Assembly: GCF_001314325.1 (NCBI RefSeq)
Contig: NZ_CP009429.1
Location: 4,774,501-4,838,500, forward strand
DNA length: 64,000 bases
Origin: Sphingopyxis macrogoltabida
GTDB lineage: Bacteria > Pseudomonadota > Alphaproteobacteria > Sphingomonadales > Sphingomonadaceae
Direction: 5' to 3'
This document shows, piece after piece, positions 26,356 to 34,751 of this stretch. The notes under the pieces were generated by a model. That model worked only from the letters and a program-made list of their open reading frames with translations, had not been told where the DNA came from and ran no database searches. Each line of letters opens with the position of its first letter. Position 1 is the first letter of the stretch. A program made the position numbers and the translations under genes.

Positions 26356-27542
26356 TCCACGACCAGACCGCGGCATGGCTGTTCCATCCGCTTTCGACCG
26401 ACCGCTTCCTGTCCGACTTCTGGGCGAAGGAGCATCATGTCGTCCGCCGGGGCGACCCCGGCTATTTCGCCGGGCTGTTCAGCGCGCAGGCGCTCGAGGA
26501 GTTCCTCGAATATGGCCGCCCCGACCCCGCCGGTGTCCGGCTGGTCAAGGGCAAGGAGAAAAAGGAGCTCGCCGCCTATCGCCTCGGCAACGGCGCGATC
26601 GACATGGTTGCGCTGCGCAACGATTTCGCGGCGGGCTTCACGATCATCCTTAACGGGCTCGAACGCTATGTCGGCGCGGTCGCGGCGCTGGCGCGCTCGC
26701 TGGAGGTCGAACTCAACTTCGAAACGCAGGTCAACGCCTATATCACCCCGCCCGGATCGCAGGGGTTCCTGCCGCATTATGACGATCATGACGTCATCAT
26801 CCTGCAGATCGAGGGGTCGAAGCGCTGGCATATCTATGAGCAGGAAGGCGACGTGCCCGCCAGCGAGTTGCAGCAGCGCGAGCTGTTCGTCGGCGAAGAC
26901 CTGTCGCCCGCGACGCAATTGATCCTTCGCGCCGGCGACGTGCTCTACGTCCCCCGCGGCCGCGTCCATGCCGCCGAAACGCTCGACGAGACGTCGATTC
27001 ACCTGACGCTCGGCATCCATCCGCCGAACATGCTCGAACTCGTCAAGGCGGCGCTCGACACGATGGCGATCCGCGACGACCGGGTGCTCGAACGGCTGCC
27101 GCCGCGCTATCTCAACGATCCGGCGCAGCGCGCCCGCCTTGCCGGGCTGGCGCGCGAGCTGGCGGCGATGATCGACGACCGCGCGATCGGCGATGCGGTC
27201 GGCGCGATCGAAGACAGCCTACTCCGCCGCGGACGCTGTCCCCCCGCCGGCCGGCTGGTCGACGACGTCACTGGCAGCGGCAGCATCACCGAGGCGAGCC
27301 GACTCGCGCGCAACCAGCCGCTCTATGCCCGCGTCATGGCGCTGCCCGGCGGGGTCGGGCTGCAATTCGCGCAGACTCTCGTCACCGCAGACAGCAACCA
27401 CCGCGATGCGATGCTGTTCCTGTCGCGACAGAAAGAGCCGTTCCGCGTTGCCGAGATCCCGGGCATATCGGCGGGCGAACGGACGGACCTTGCGCGCAAG
27501 CTGCTGGTCGACGGGTTCCTCGTCCAGATGCCTGCGGACTGA
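26352..27542 (+). CDS. JmjC/cupin-4 2-oxoglutarate Fe(II) oxygenase, probable peptide hydroxylase
   Basis: 396 residues. The Fe-binding facial triad is H142-x-D144 in LPHYDDHDVIILQIEGSKRW and distal H206 in VPRGRVHAAE, the arrangement of bacterial ROXA/YcfD-like JmjC enzymes (PF08007). The C-terminal region beyond about residue 230 is helical and likely mediates dimer formation or substrate recognition. ROXA enzymes hydroxylate ribosomal protein L16, but this gene overlaps the radical SAM gene by 4 bp (ATGA) next to the precursor. Hydroxylation of the RiPP, for example at Asn, Gln or a cyclophane beta-carbon, is therefore the better guess. It is translationally coupled and has no promoter of its own. 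Confidence 0.85.
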   Translation: MIHDQTAAWLFHPLSTDRFLSDFWAKEHHVVRRGDPGYFAGLFSAQALEEFLEYGRPDPAGVRLVKGKEKKELAAYRLGNGAIDMVALRNDFAAGFTIILNGLERYVGAVAALARSLEVELNFETQVNAYITPPGSQGFLPHYDDHDVIILQIEGSKRWHIYEQEGDVPASELQQRELFVGEDLSPATQLILRAGDVLYVPRGRVHAAETLDETSIHLTLGIHPPNMLELVKAALDTMAIRDDRVLERLPPRYLNDPAQRARLAGLARELAAMIDDRAIGDAVGAIEDSLLRRGRCPPAGRLVDDVTGSGSITEASRLARNQPLYARVMALPGGVGLQFAQTLVTADSNHRDAMLFLSRQKEPFRVAEIPGISAGERTDLARKLLVDGFLVQMPAD

Positions 27543-27544
27543 CG

Positions 27545-28624
27545 ATGCACGGGCTCGCATCGTCATCCCGAGCCATGATCGGTGATAGGGCGGCGATCGA
27601 TATCGGTCTTCTGCTCGCCGGCCTCGCGGGCGAGGCGGAGACGGCGGCGCGGCTCGGGATTCACCCGGCGGAATTGCGCGAACTGCTCGACGGATCGGCA
27701 TTGTCGCGCTGCACGATGATGCCGGTCGGGGTCGGCGATAATCTCGATATCCGTTTCCTCGATATGGCGGGCGAAGCGTTCGATGCACCGACCTTCGACG
27801 ACAGCGTCGGCCGCGCAAGGTCGCGGGCCGGTGGGCGCCGGACGTTCAGCCTGCCGGCCAACGCCATCGCTGGCGCCGAGCCGCCGCGTGCCGCCCCGGA
27901 CGGCATCATCCTCCACGTCGGCCGCTGCGGCTCGACCCTCCTTTGCAATCTGCTGGCGAGCGGCGGCGACTGGGTCGCGCTGCGCGAACCCGAATGTCTG
28001 AACAGCCTCTTCCTTGCCCGCGCCGCGACGCGCGATCCGGCCGCGATCGATCGAATCGACACGCTGGCCGGGCAGTTGGCGGGCTGCCTCGCCCACGCCG
28101 TGCGCCCACGCAAATCGCTCGTGAAGCTCAGTTCGTGGACGACCCCGCTCGCCGCGCCGCTGCTGGCGCGCTTCCCCGGCACCCCGGTCATCGTCGTCGT
28201 TCGCGACCCCTGGCAAACGGTCGCCTCCTTCCTTGCCGAACCGCCGCACTGGTATGGTCCCGCCAGCGCGCAGCTCGCGGCAAGCGAAAGGGCCGGCGCG
28301 GTCCGGTTCTTCGCCGAAGCCTGGCGAAGCACGGTCACGGCCGCGCGGTGCCTGCCCGGCAAGCGCATCATGTTCGTCGATTATGAGGATATCGTCGGCA
28401 ACCCCGCTGCAACCCTCGCCAAGCTCCGCAGCCATCTGGGCGACGATGGCCCGCCGCTCGCCCCGGCCGCGCTGGAAGCGACGCTGGCATCCTATTCCAA
28501 GGCCGCGTCGGCCGAGGTGTTCGACCCGTCGGGAAAGCACCGGCGCGCGGTTCTGGCCCCCGATCTCGCCGAAATCGTGACCGCGGTCACCGCCGGCGAA
28601 TCGCTTGGCTGTCGATGCCGCTGA
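27545..28624 (+). CDS. Sulfotransferase-like P-loop protein, putative RiPP tailoring enzyme
   Basis: 359 residues. LHVGRCGSTLLCNLLAS (about 123-139) matches the 5'-phosphosulfate-binding loop of PAPS sulfotransferases, and IVVVRDPWQTVASF (about 216-229) matches the 3'-phosphate-binding segment. The N-terminal 110 residues are not recognised and may bind the acceptor peptide. The start ATG 27545 is 2 bp after the JmjC stop, implying one operon; ATG 27575 is an alternative. In context the acceptor could be a Tyr phenol or a hydroxyl added by the JmjC enzyme. It converges with the esterase gene on the other strand, 6 bp away, which marks the end of the biosynthetic operon. Sulfation itself is inference; similar P-loop proteins sometimes have other roles. 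Confidence 0.75.
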   Translation: MHGLASSSRAMIGDRAAIDIGLLLAGLAGEAETAARLGIHPAELRELLDGSALSRCTMMPVGVGDNLDIRFLDMAGEAFDAPTFDDSVGRARSRAGGRRTFSLPANAIAGAEPPRAAPDGIILHVGRCGSTLLCNLLASGGDWVALREPECLNSLFLARAATRDPAAIDRIDTLAGQLAGCLAHAVRPRKSLVKLSSWTTPLAAPLLARFPGTPVIVVVRDPWQTVASFLAEPPHWYGPASAQLAASERAGAVRFFAEAWRSTVTAARCLPGKRIMFVDYEDIVGNPAATLAKLRSHLGDDGPPLAPAALEATLASYSKAASAEVFDPSGKHRRAVLAPDLAEIVTAVTAGESLGCRCR

Positions 28625-28630
28625 AGACAC

Positions 28631-29587
28631 TCATCCGGGATCGCAATCCGGCGTGGCGGCGGATCCTGCGGCAACGTCGGCCGTCACTTGCCGATATATG
28701 CCGGGCCGGACGCGGTGCACCGATCGCAAGCCGGCCGAAATTGCCCGCGCCGCGATGGACACATGATCTTCGTTGTTCATGATCTCGCAGTCGAACCGCG
28801 TGCCCGGCCACTGCCGCAGCGCCAGTTGCTCCGCACACCATGTCACCGCGCTGCCGAAGCCGCAAAGCGCATTGTCGCGGCTCGTGCCGACCTCCTCCTT
28901 CCCGGCGCAGATGAAAATGTCCGCCGCCAGATCGCCATGCACCGAAGCAAATTCGGCCTCGGCGCGTTCGATCGATCCGGGCGCGGTCCTGAGGCTCGGG
29001 CTGATCGCAACATAGCGCGAGAAGGGCGAACCCGCGTCGAAGAGCGCGCGCAAAGCGAAATGTCCGCCAGCCGAATCGCCGATCAACGTGTGGCGCGCGG
29101 CCAGATCGACCGGATAGTGCGCCGCCAGACCAGGCAACAGGTCGTCGCGCAGAAACGCCAAGAAACGCTCGTAACCACCGGCCCGCATCCGCAGATCGCC
29201 CCGGCCCTCGACCGATTTGAGGTGCCCGAAAATCTCGTGCAGCCGCAGACCGAGGTCGTCGGTCATGTCCCACGGGCCATGAAAATCGAAGTTGCGGCGC
29301 GCATAGAAGCTCGCGAAACCCTCCTGCTCCGGATAGCCGACACCCACGACGATCGACGGCGGCAGCGGGCTGGCGACGCTCGCGAAGCGGCCGTGGACGA
29401 CCGTTTGCACGATGTCGAACAGCAGGTTGCCGTCCACCGCGAGGATGACCGGCAGGCGCGCGTCGTCCGGCACATTCGCCGGCATCGATACGTCGATCGC
29501 ATAATCGCCGAGGCCCGCCGCCTCGACCGTGAACTGGTCGTGCCGCTGCGGAACGAATGGACACGGGTCGATGGCGGATATCACCAT
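28631..29587 (-). CDS. Esterase of the Fes/BesA (esterase D, PF00756) type
   Basis: 318-residue alpha/beta hydrolase without a signal peptide. The nucleophile elbow is IGDSAGGHFA, VILAVDGN near the N-terminus is the strand shared with enterobactin/bacillibactin trilactone esterases, and NNEDHVSI carries the likely catalytic His. Pairwise reading suggests it is a distant paralogue of the + strand esterase at 33106, since both have a VDG strand, VVGIGYPE or VVGVGYPE, and the same length. It overlaps the peptidase gene upstream by 7 bp, so it is the last gene of the receptor-peptidase-esterase operon. Probable role: cleaving an ester bond in an imported compound. Confidence 0.8.
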   Translation of the reverse strand: MVISAIDPCPFVPQRHDQFTVEAAGLGDYAIDVSMPANVPDDARLPVILAVDGNLLFDIVQTVVHGRFASVASPLPPSIVVGVGYPEQEGFASFYARRNFDFHGPWDMTDDLGLRLHEIFGHLKSVEGRGDLRMRAGGYERFLAFLRDDLLPGLAAHYPVDLAARHTLIGDSAGGHFALRALFDAGSPFSRYVAISPSLRTAPGSIERAEAEFASVHGDLAADIFICAGKEEVGTSRDNALCGFGSAVTWCAEQLALRQWPGTRFDCEIMNNEDHVSIAARAISAGLRSVHRVRPGIYRQVTADVAAGSAATPDCDPG

Positions 29588-30669
29588 GCCAGCAACCCGG
29601 CGAGCATCTGCGCCTGCGCCGCGCAGCCGTTGGCGACCGCCCGGCTGCGCCAGACCGGATCGGCCGGGCAGAGCCGGTCCATCATCACCGCACGCAACGC
29701 TTCGCGCTGCTCCGCCGATCCCTTGCCGAACTTCAACCAGCGGTCGATCCGCAGCGCGTCCGTCACCTTTTCATTGTCGTATGTGCCGACCTCGATCGCG
29801 AGCCCCGCGCATTCGGCCCACGGCACGGCACCGGGTAGCCAGGCCGAGAAGAGCCCGGTGTAGGACGGGGTGACCCCCGCAGCGCCATCGAACGCCGCCG
29901 CCATCGTCGCGCGCGCCTCTTCCCCGAGCCAGTCGAACACCCGCGCATGGTGCGGCGAGGCGGGATCGTGGACACAGATGTGGCAAAGCTCGCCATAGGC
30001 GCCGAGGCCGGTGTGCCATTCGGCGAACGCCAGCTTTCGCGTGTTCCGGAGCATCTGCGGCAACAGCTCCGACACCGCCTCGTTCGACCAGGCCGGCGCT
30101 TGTCCGCCGAAGTTCATGCCCTGCGGATTTTCGAACTGCCCGCCGGTAAAGCCGCTCAGAAAATCCGCCCAGCCATGTTCGGCGACGATGCGGTCGCGCA
30201 TCGCGGTCCAATCGATCGTCGCCTCGTTCCAGTCGTCGGGGCACAAGGCCTGGTGCAATTTCCGGTAGACCGGGTTCGCGGGAAGCCCCGCGGCGAAATC
30301 ACGGAAATTGCGGTTGAGATCGATATTGGCCTCGTCGGTGCGCGACAGGTGCGAAAAGCCCCACGGGTTGAGCGCGTGGAGCAGGACGATATTGGCACCC
30401 GCCGGAACATCCAGATTGTCCAGATATGCGAGCTGGATCGCCGATCCCGTATAGCCTTCCTGTCCGTGCGTCCCCGATATCAGCAGCAGCGTCCGCGCGG
30501 CGTCGGGGTCGCCGAACACGGCAAGGTCCATCGCCAGCGCCTCGCCGCTCACGCCCGTCCGCGAGGGATGCGCCCGTGAAAGCAGGCGCGCGCCGCGACG
30601 TTGGGCAAGCGTCAGAAACTTGCCGCGCGCCTCGGCATAGCTCGCGCTGAAGGCCTGACTGGCGTCCAT
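29581..30669 (-). CDS. DUF2817 M14-like zinc peptidase
   Basis: 362 residues, cytoplasmic. The zinc-peptidase signature is clear: SGTHGQEGYTGSA gives HxxE, NIDLNRNFRDF gives the substrate-carboxylate Arg/Asn block, AEWHTGLG the second zinc His, and LAIEVGTY the general-base Glu. DUF2817 proteins belong to the carboxypeptidase/deacylase M14 group. It begins 3 bp after the TonB receptor stop and overlaps the esterase gene, so the three are co-transcribed. In this setting it probably trims or cleaves an imported peptide; a role in trimming the RiPP tail before export is also possible. Start ATG 30669 is the only fitting choice. Confidence 0.84.
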   Translation of the reverse strand: MDASQAFSASYAEARGKFLTLAQRRGARLLSRAHPSRTGVSGEALAMDLAVFGDPDAARTLLLISGTHGQEGYTGSAIQLAYLDNLDVPAGANIVLLHALNPWGFSHLSRTDEANIDLNRNFRDFAAGLPANPVYRKLHQALCPDDWNEATIDWTAMRDRIVAEHGWADFLSGFTGGQFENPQGMNFGGQAPAWSNEAVSELLPQMLRNTRKLAFAEWHTGLGAYGELCHICVHDPASPHHARVFDWLGEEARATMAAAFDGAAGVTPSYTGLFSAWLPGAVPWAECAGLAIEVGTYDNEKVTDALRIDRWLKFGKGSAEQREALRAVMMDRLCPADPVWRSRAVANGCAAQAQMLAGLLAW

Positions 30670-30672
30670 CGA

Positions 30673-32931
30673 TCAAAAACGCTTGCTGATAGCGGCGCCG
30701 ATCGTCCGGGGGCGCTGGACGGCCACCAGATTACTCGCCAGCGTCGTGGCGCCGAGTTGCGCGCGCTCGTCGCCGAGGTTGCGGACGAAGAGGCTGAACT
30801 CCCAGTCGTCGACCCGCACCCCGCCACGCAGGTTGACCAGCGTGTAGGACGGCAGGACATATTGCGCATAGACGAGGCTGCTCTGGAAACCCGAATAGCG
30901 TTTGCCGACGAAATTCGCGGACGCGCCGACGAAACCTTCCGCATCGCCCATCGGCCATTCGTAATCCGCCGACAAAGAACCGCTCCATTTGGGGTTCATC
31001 GGCATCGGGTCGCCCTTGGTGCCCAGCCCGCCTGGGATCGTTTCGTTGAGCTTGGCATCCGAATAGGCGAAGCTGCCCGACAGCGTCAGTCCGTCGGCGG
31101 GCTCGAGGCGCAGCGACGCCTCGACGCCGCGGCTCGTCGCGCTGCCGCCGTTGGTCTGCCCGTTGATTCCGTTCGCGATCGTCAGGATCTGGATATTCTT
31201 CCAGTCGATATTGTAGAGGCTGAGGTCGAAAAAGCCGCGCCCCTCCCAAAAGCTCGTCTTGACCCCCAGCTCGTAATCATAGGTCGTGTCAGGCTCGAAG
31301 GTCGTCGGCAGGCCGGGCACGATGATGTTCGGGCCGCCGGGGCGGAAGCCCGTCGCGAAGCGCGCATAAACCATGCTGCGCGGCGAGAATTTATAGCGGA
31401 CGCTGGCAAGGTAGGTGACGACGCTGTCGCTGTCCTTCGCCAGGCCGGAGTCGGCAGGGGTCGGCGAGAAGCCGAAGTCGCCGAACAACGCGTTGAGCGC
31501 CGCCGCGTCGCTGCCCGAATAGAGCTGACGATAATCCTGATCGATGAACTGCACCCGGATGCCGCCGGTGATGTCGAGTTTGGGGGTGGGCGACCAGGTC
31601 GCGTTCCCGAAGCCCGCATATTCGGTGTAGTGCGTCAGCAGGTCATAGCGGACCAACGGCGAGAGATTGCCGGGACGCGGCCGGCCATTTTCGTCGTAGG
31701 ACGAGACGACCTGCGCGTTCTGCGATTTCTCATGATTGTAGAACAGGCCGACGACCCATTTGAACGAGCCGTCGTCGGGCGAGGTCAGGCGCAGTTCCTG
31801 CGTGATCTTGTCGGTACCGAGTTCGACCGACACCGCCGGATTGGCCGGGGTCGGCAGCGTCACCCCGCCATAAAGCGGCAGGAAGTTCACGACGATGGCG
31901 CCCAGCCGTGCGGCGGTGAAGTCGACCAGATTGCGCGAATCCAGATTCTGGTAGCTGGTGATCGACGACAGGGTTGCCCAGTGCAGATCGGCGTCGACGT
32001 TCAGCGCGACCATGTTGAGCTTGCTGTTGTAGACCGGCAGTACGGCATCGTTGTTGACGAGATCGCCAGCCGCCGGCCGCTGCGTCGCCGGGTTGTAGAC
32101 GACCAGATCCTGTTTTGATTCGACGCGCGAATAGAGGTCCGAAATCGTGACCCTGAGATCGGGCGTAAGCTCTGCCGCGAGCGCGATCCGGCCGCCGTAG
32201 GATTTGCGGTTGTTGAAATCCTCCCGGCCCGCCGCGACATTGTCGACGAAACCGCCGAGCGCGCTACCGAAGCCCCCAATCTGGAGCGCGACGCGGTCGG
32301 TCGCGAGCGGCGTGTTGACCATGGCGCGGAGCGTGCCGCCGAGTTCGCCTTTGCGTGTCGTCATGCCCTCGGCAAAGAAGCTGCCTTCGGTCTCGCCAAG
32401 ATTTGGCTGTTTCAGGACATAATTCACGATGCCGCCGAGCGTGCTCGATCCATAGAGCGTGCCTTGCGGGCCGCGCAGCACCTCGACCTGCGTCAGCAGC
32501 GAGGGATCGAGTTCGGGCATATAGGAGCCGCCCGCGGCGCCGAACGCCGCCGGGCCGACCGGCGCGCCGTCGATCTGCAGCCCGACGGTCGAATTGCCGT
32601 CGTTGCCCGAGGTGATCCCGCGAATCGTCAGCGAGCCCGACCCGATGCCGCCCGCAATCTGCAGGCCGGGCGCCGACGCGCTCAAATCGCGGAGCGTGAC
32701 CGCGCCGGCGGCCTGGAGTTGGTCGGCGCTCACGGCGGTGACGGCGACCGGGACGTCGCTCAATTTCTCCGAGCGCTTCTGCGCCGTCACGACGATTTCG
32801 CTGTCGTCGTCCGCCGATGCCGCAGAACCGGCGGACCTATCCTGCGCCCACGCAGCGCCGCCGGCCGCAAGCGCCGCCAAAGCGGCGCCGCAGCCGAACA
32901 TGGTTTTCCACATAGCTGTCCGAACGATCAT
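30673..32931 (-). CDS. TonB-dependent receptor of the RiPP-linked operon
   Basis: Outer-membrane receptor of 752 residues. Signal peptide MIVRTAMWKTMFGCGAALAA ends near AAWAQ; the TonB box region is DSEIVVTAQKRSEKLSDVPV; plug motifs include LRDLSASAPGL, LTIRGITSGN and VLRGPQGTLYGSSTLGGIVN; the barrel ends in GAAISKRF with terminal Phe. Start ATG 32931 has GGAG 8 bases upstream (a longer frame begins at 32949). The operon continues with an M14-like peptidase and an esterase. A palindrome shared with another promoter lies 93 bp upstream. The combination of receptor plus peptide and ester hydrolases suggests uptake of a peptidic compound, perhaps the neighbouring RiPP. Confidence 0.92.
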   Translation of the reverse strand: MIVRTAMWKTMFGCGAALAALAAGGAAWAQDRSAGSAASADDDSEIVVTAQKRSEKLSDVPVAVTAVSADQLQAAGAVTLRDLSASAPGLQIAGGIGSGSLTIRGITSGNDGNSTVGLQIDGAPVGPAAFGAAGGSYMPELDPSLLTQVEVLRGPQGTLYGSSTLGGIVNYVLKQPNLGETEGSFFAEGMTTRKGELGGTLRAMVNTPLATDRVALQIGGFGSALGGFVDNVAAGREDFNNRKSYGGRIALAAELTPDLRVTISDLYSRVESKQDLVVYNPATQRPAAGDLVNNDAVLPVYNSKLNMVALNVDADLHWATLSSITSYQNLDSRNLVDFTAARLGAIVVNFLPLYGGVTLPTPANPAVSVELGTDKITQELRLTSPDDGSFKWVVGLFYNHEKSQNAQVVSSYDENGRPRPGNLSPLVRYDLLTHYTEYAGFGNATWSPTPKLDITGGIRVQFIDQDYRQLYSGSDAAALNALFGDFGFSPTPADSGLAKDSDSVVTYLASVRYKFSPRSMVYARFATGFRPGGPNIIVPGLPTTFEPDTTYDYELGVKTSFWEGRGFFDLSLYNIDWKNIQILTIANGINGQTNGGSATSRGVEASLRLEPADGLTLSGSFAYSDAKLNETIPGGLGTKGDPMPMNPKWSGSLSADYEWPMGDAEGFVGASANFVGKRYSGFQSSLVYAQYVLPSYTLVNLRGGVRVDDWEFSLFVRNLGDERAQLGATTLASNLVAVQRPRTIGAAISKRF

Positions 32932-33021
32932 CTTGCGAGCTCCCTCCACCCGATCGGCGCTCGAGCCCGGATATTCACCCGCCCTGGCACCGAATCCATC
33001 CTATGCCCGCCGATTCTCTCG

Positions 33022-33054
33022 ACTGCACAATTGTGCACTACACGATTGTGCATA
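33022..33054. promoter_or_regulatory. TetR-type operator in the divergent receptor/esterase promoter
   Basis: TGCACAATTGTGCA (33024-33037) is a perfect 14-bp palindrome and equals the core of the 18-bp palindrome at 35623-35640. A second, degenerate copy overlaps it: TTGTGCATA (33046-33054) is an exact right arm, with centres 15 bp apart. The site lies 93 bp before the receptor start and about 52-82 bp before the esterase start, so it can serve both directions. The TetR gene at 34092 is the nearest candidate regulator. Confidence 0.72.
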
Positions 33055-33105
33055 TTTTGCAAGCGGTCTATTCGAGTCGGGCAACAGACCGAAAGGCAAT
33101 CCGAC

Positions 33106-34026
33106 ATGAGCGAATATTGGCACTCCTCCTCGCTGCCCGCGGCAACCGTTCCGATGAGCGGCCAGATCGACTTCCGCTCGGGGCTCAATGGGCGCGATTA
33201 TTGCGTGCAGATCGCCTTCCCGGCCGGGGCGCCGCCCGAAGGCGGATATCCCGTGCTCTATGTTGTCGACGGCGACATGCACTTTCCGGCCTTTGTCTCC
33301 ACCGCACGCATCCGCAGCCATACGCTCGAACTCGAACCGGCCGTTGTCGTCGGCATCGGCTATCCCGAATCGCGATCCGACCTCCTCGCCTGCCTCCAGC
33401 GCCGCAATGCCGATCTGACGCCGACGCAGGCGAGCAGCGAAGAGCAGGCGGGCATTTCCCGTCAGCTTGGCGGGCTCGCCGTCGATCGCTTCGGCGAGGC
33501 TGACATTTTCCTCGACATCATCGAAACCGAGATCAAACCGCGCGTCAGCGAACTGGTCCCGGTCGCGGCCGGACGCGACATACTGTTCGGACACTCGCTC
33601 GGCGGCATGTTCACGCTTCACGCACTTTTCACACGCCCGGCAATGTTCTCGACCTTTCTCGCCCTCAGCCCGTCAATCTGGTGGGACGGACAAGCGGTGC
33701 TGAAGGGCGAAGCCGGTTTCGTGCACCGGGTCCGCACGGGCGAAGCTGCCCCGAGGGTGTTCGTCGGCGTCGGCGAGCATGAGCAAGACCCCTCCTACAT
33801 TCCCCAGATGCCGGCCGAAGCCGTGCTCCAGGCAGCGATGGTCGACAACGCGCAAAGCCTTGCCGAACGACTGGCGGCGGTCGAAGGTGCGGCGGGATAT
33901 CGAGTCGAATCCAGGCTGTTCGCAGGCGAAACCCACACCGCCGTCGCAACGACCGCCATCAATGCGCTGCTCGACTTCGCCTTGCCCGGCCCGACGCCCA
34001 GGGCCCGCGCCGCGCTGGCAGCCTGA
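33106..34026 (+). CDS. Second esterase of the Fes/BesA type
   Basis: 306-residue cytoplasmic alpha/beta hydrolase. YPVLYVVDGDMHFPAF, PAVVVGIGYPE, the nucleophile elbow FGHSLGGMFTLHALF and the late ETHTAVAT segment with the likely catalytic His match the siderophore-esterase group (PF00756). It is divergent from the TonB receptor across the palindromic operator, and the TetR gene follows 65 bp after its stop on the same strand, probably in one transcript. AAAGG lies 9 bases before ATG 33106. Having two related esterases under one apparent regulon suggests two different ester or depsipeptide substrates, or sequential cuts. Confidence 0.83.
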   Translation: MSEYWHSSSLPAATVPMSGQIDFRSGLNGRDYCVQIAFPAGAPPEGGYPVLYVVDGDMHFPAFVSTARIRSHTLELEPAVVVGIGYPESRSDLLACLQRRNADLTPTQASSEEQAGISRQLGGLAVDRFGEADIFLDIIETEIKPRVSELVPVAAGRDILFGHSLGGMFTLHALFTRPAMFSTFLALSPSIWWDGQAVLKGEAGFVHRVRTGEAAPRVFVGVGEHEQDPSYIPQMPAEAVLQAAMVDNAQSLAERLAAVEGAAGYRVESRLFAGETHTAVATTAINALLDFALPGPTPRARAALAA

Positions 34027-34091
34027 GGCTTGTGCCGGCGCGGCTCCGGTGCGAAAGCCGCAACACAAGACGAGAGAGGAATTGTCCGCCC

Positions 34092-34751
34092 GTGCCTGCG
34101 CTGCCTGCCGAGAACGCCCCGATCGACGATGCGGCCCAGCCGCTTTCGAAGGGCAAGGAGCGGCTGCTCGAAGCCGCGATCGAATTATTCGGCCGCGACG
34201 GGTTCGACGGCACCTCGGTTCGCGCGGTTGCCGACCGTGCGGGCGTCTCCTTTGCACTGATCCGCGTCGCCTTTGGATCGAAGGAAGGCCTCCGTGACGC
34301 GGCAGAAAAGATGGTCTTCGACGAGATATTCCGCCTCTCGACCTTCACCGGTTTCGTCAGCTCGTCGGACGAGGTGATCGGCTTTATCCGCGATCAGGCC
34401 GAACAATTCCGGCAGCTCAAGCCGAAGCTCGCCTTCATCCGGCGCTGCATCCTCGAGCAGCGGCCGGCGGCGAACGACTATATCCGCCGGATGATCGATC
34501 ATCTGCGGGAGAACGGCATCTATCGCCTCAACCAGCAGCTTCCGGAGGATAGCTGGCTGCAGGATCCGATCCGCATGATCATGATCCGGCTCGGCTATTT
34601 CCTGCTGTCGCCCAATATCGAGCAACTGATGGGCGTCGACCTGATGTCGATGGAAGAAATTGAGCGCACTAACAGGGGCGAGGTGCGCCTGTGGCAGCTT
34701 ATCGAAGCAGGCCTCCAGTTCGAGGCGATGCAGGCGAAAGGCAAAGCCTAG
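34092..34751 (+). CDS. TetR-family regulator, candidate controller of the TGCACAATTGTGCA regulon
   Basis: 219 residues. The N-terminal helix-turn-helix domain reads KERLLEAAIELFGRDGFDGT, SVRAVADRAGVSFALIRVAF and GSKEGLRD, typical of TetR proteins, followed by a helical ligand-binding domain. Start GTG 34092 is preferred: AGAGGA lies 11 bases upstream and the frame before it (from GTG 34032) is unconserved. It shares a strand with the esterase, and its stop overlaps the stop of the converging hydrolase by the four bases CTAG. It sits between the two copies of the palindromic operator, so it probably represses both sets until a ligand, perhaps the imported peptide, is bound. Confidence 0.87.
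   Translation: MPALPAENAPIDDAAQPLSKGKERLLEAAIELFGRDGFDGTSVRAVADRAGVSFALIRVAFGSKEGLRDAAEKMVFDEIFRLSTFTGFVSSSDEVIGFIRDQAEQFRQLKPKLAFIRRCILEQRPAANDYIRRMIDHLRENGIYRLNQQLPEDSWLQDPIRMIMIRLGYFLLSPNIEQLMGVDLMSMEEIERTNRGEVRLWQLIEAGLQFEAMQAKGKA

Noticed and set aside
32464..33105. Upstream extension of the + strand esterase
   Set aside because: It runs antisense through the TonB receptor N-terminus and across the operator; the conserved protein starts at 33106.
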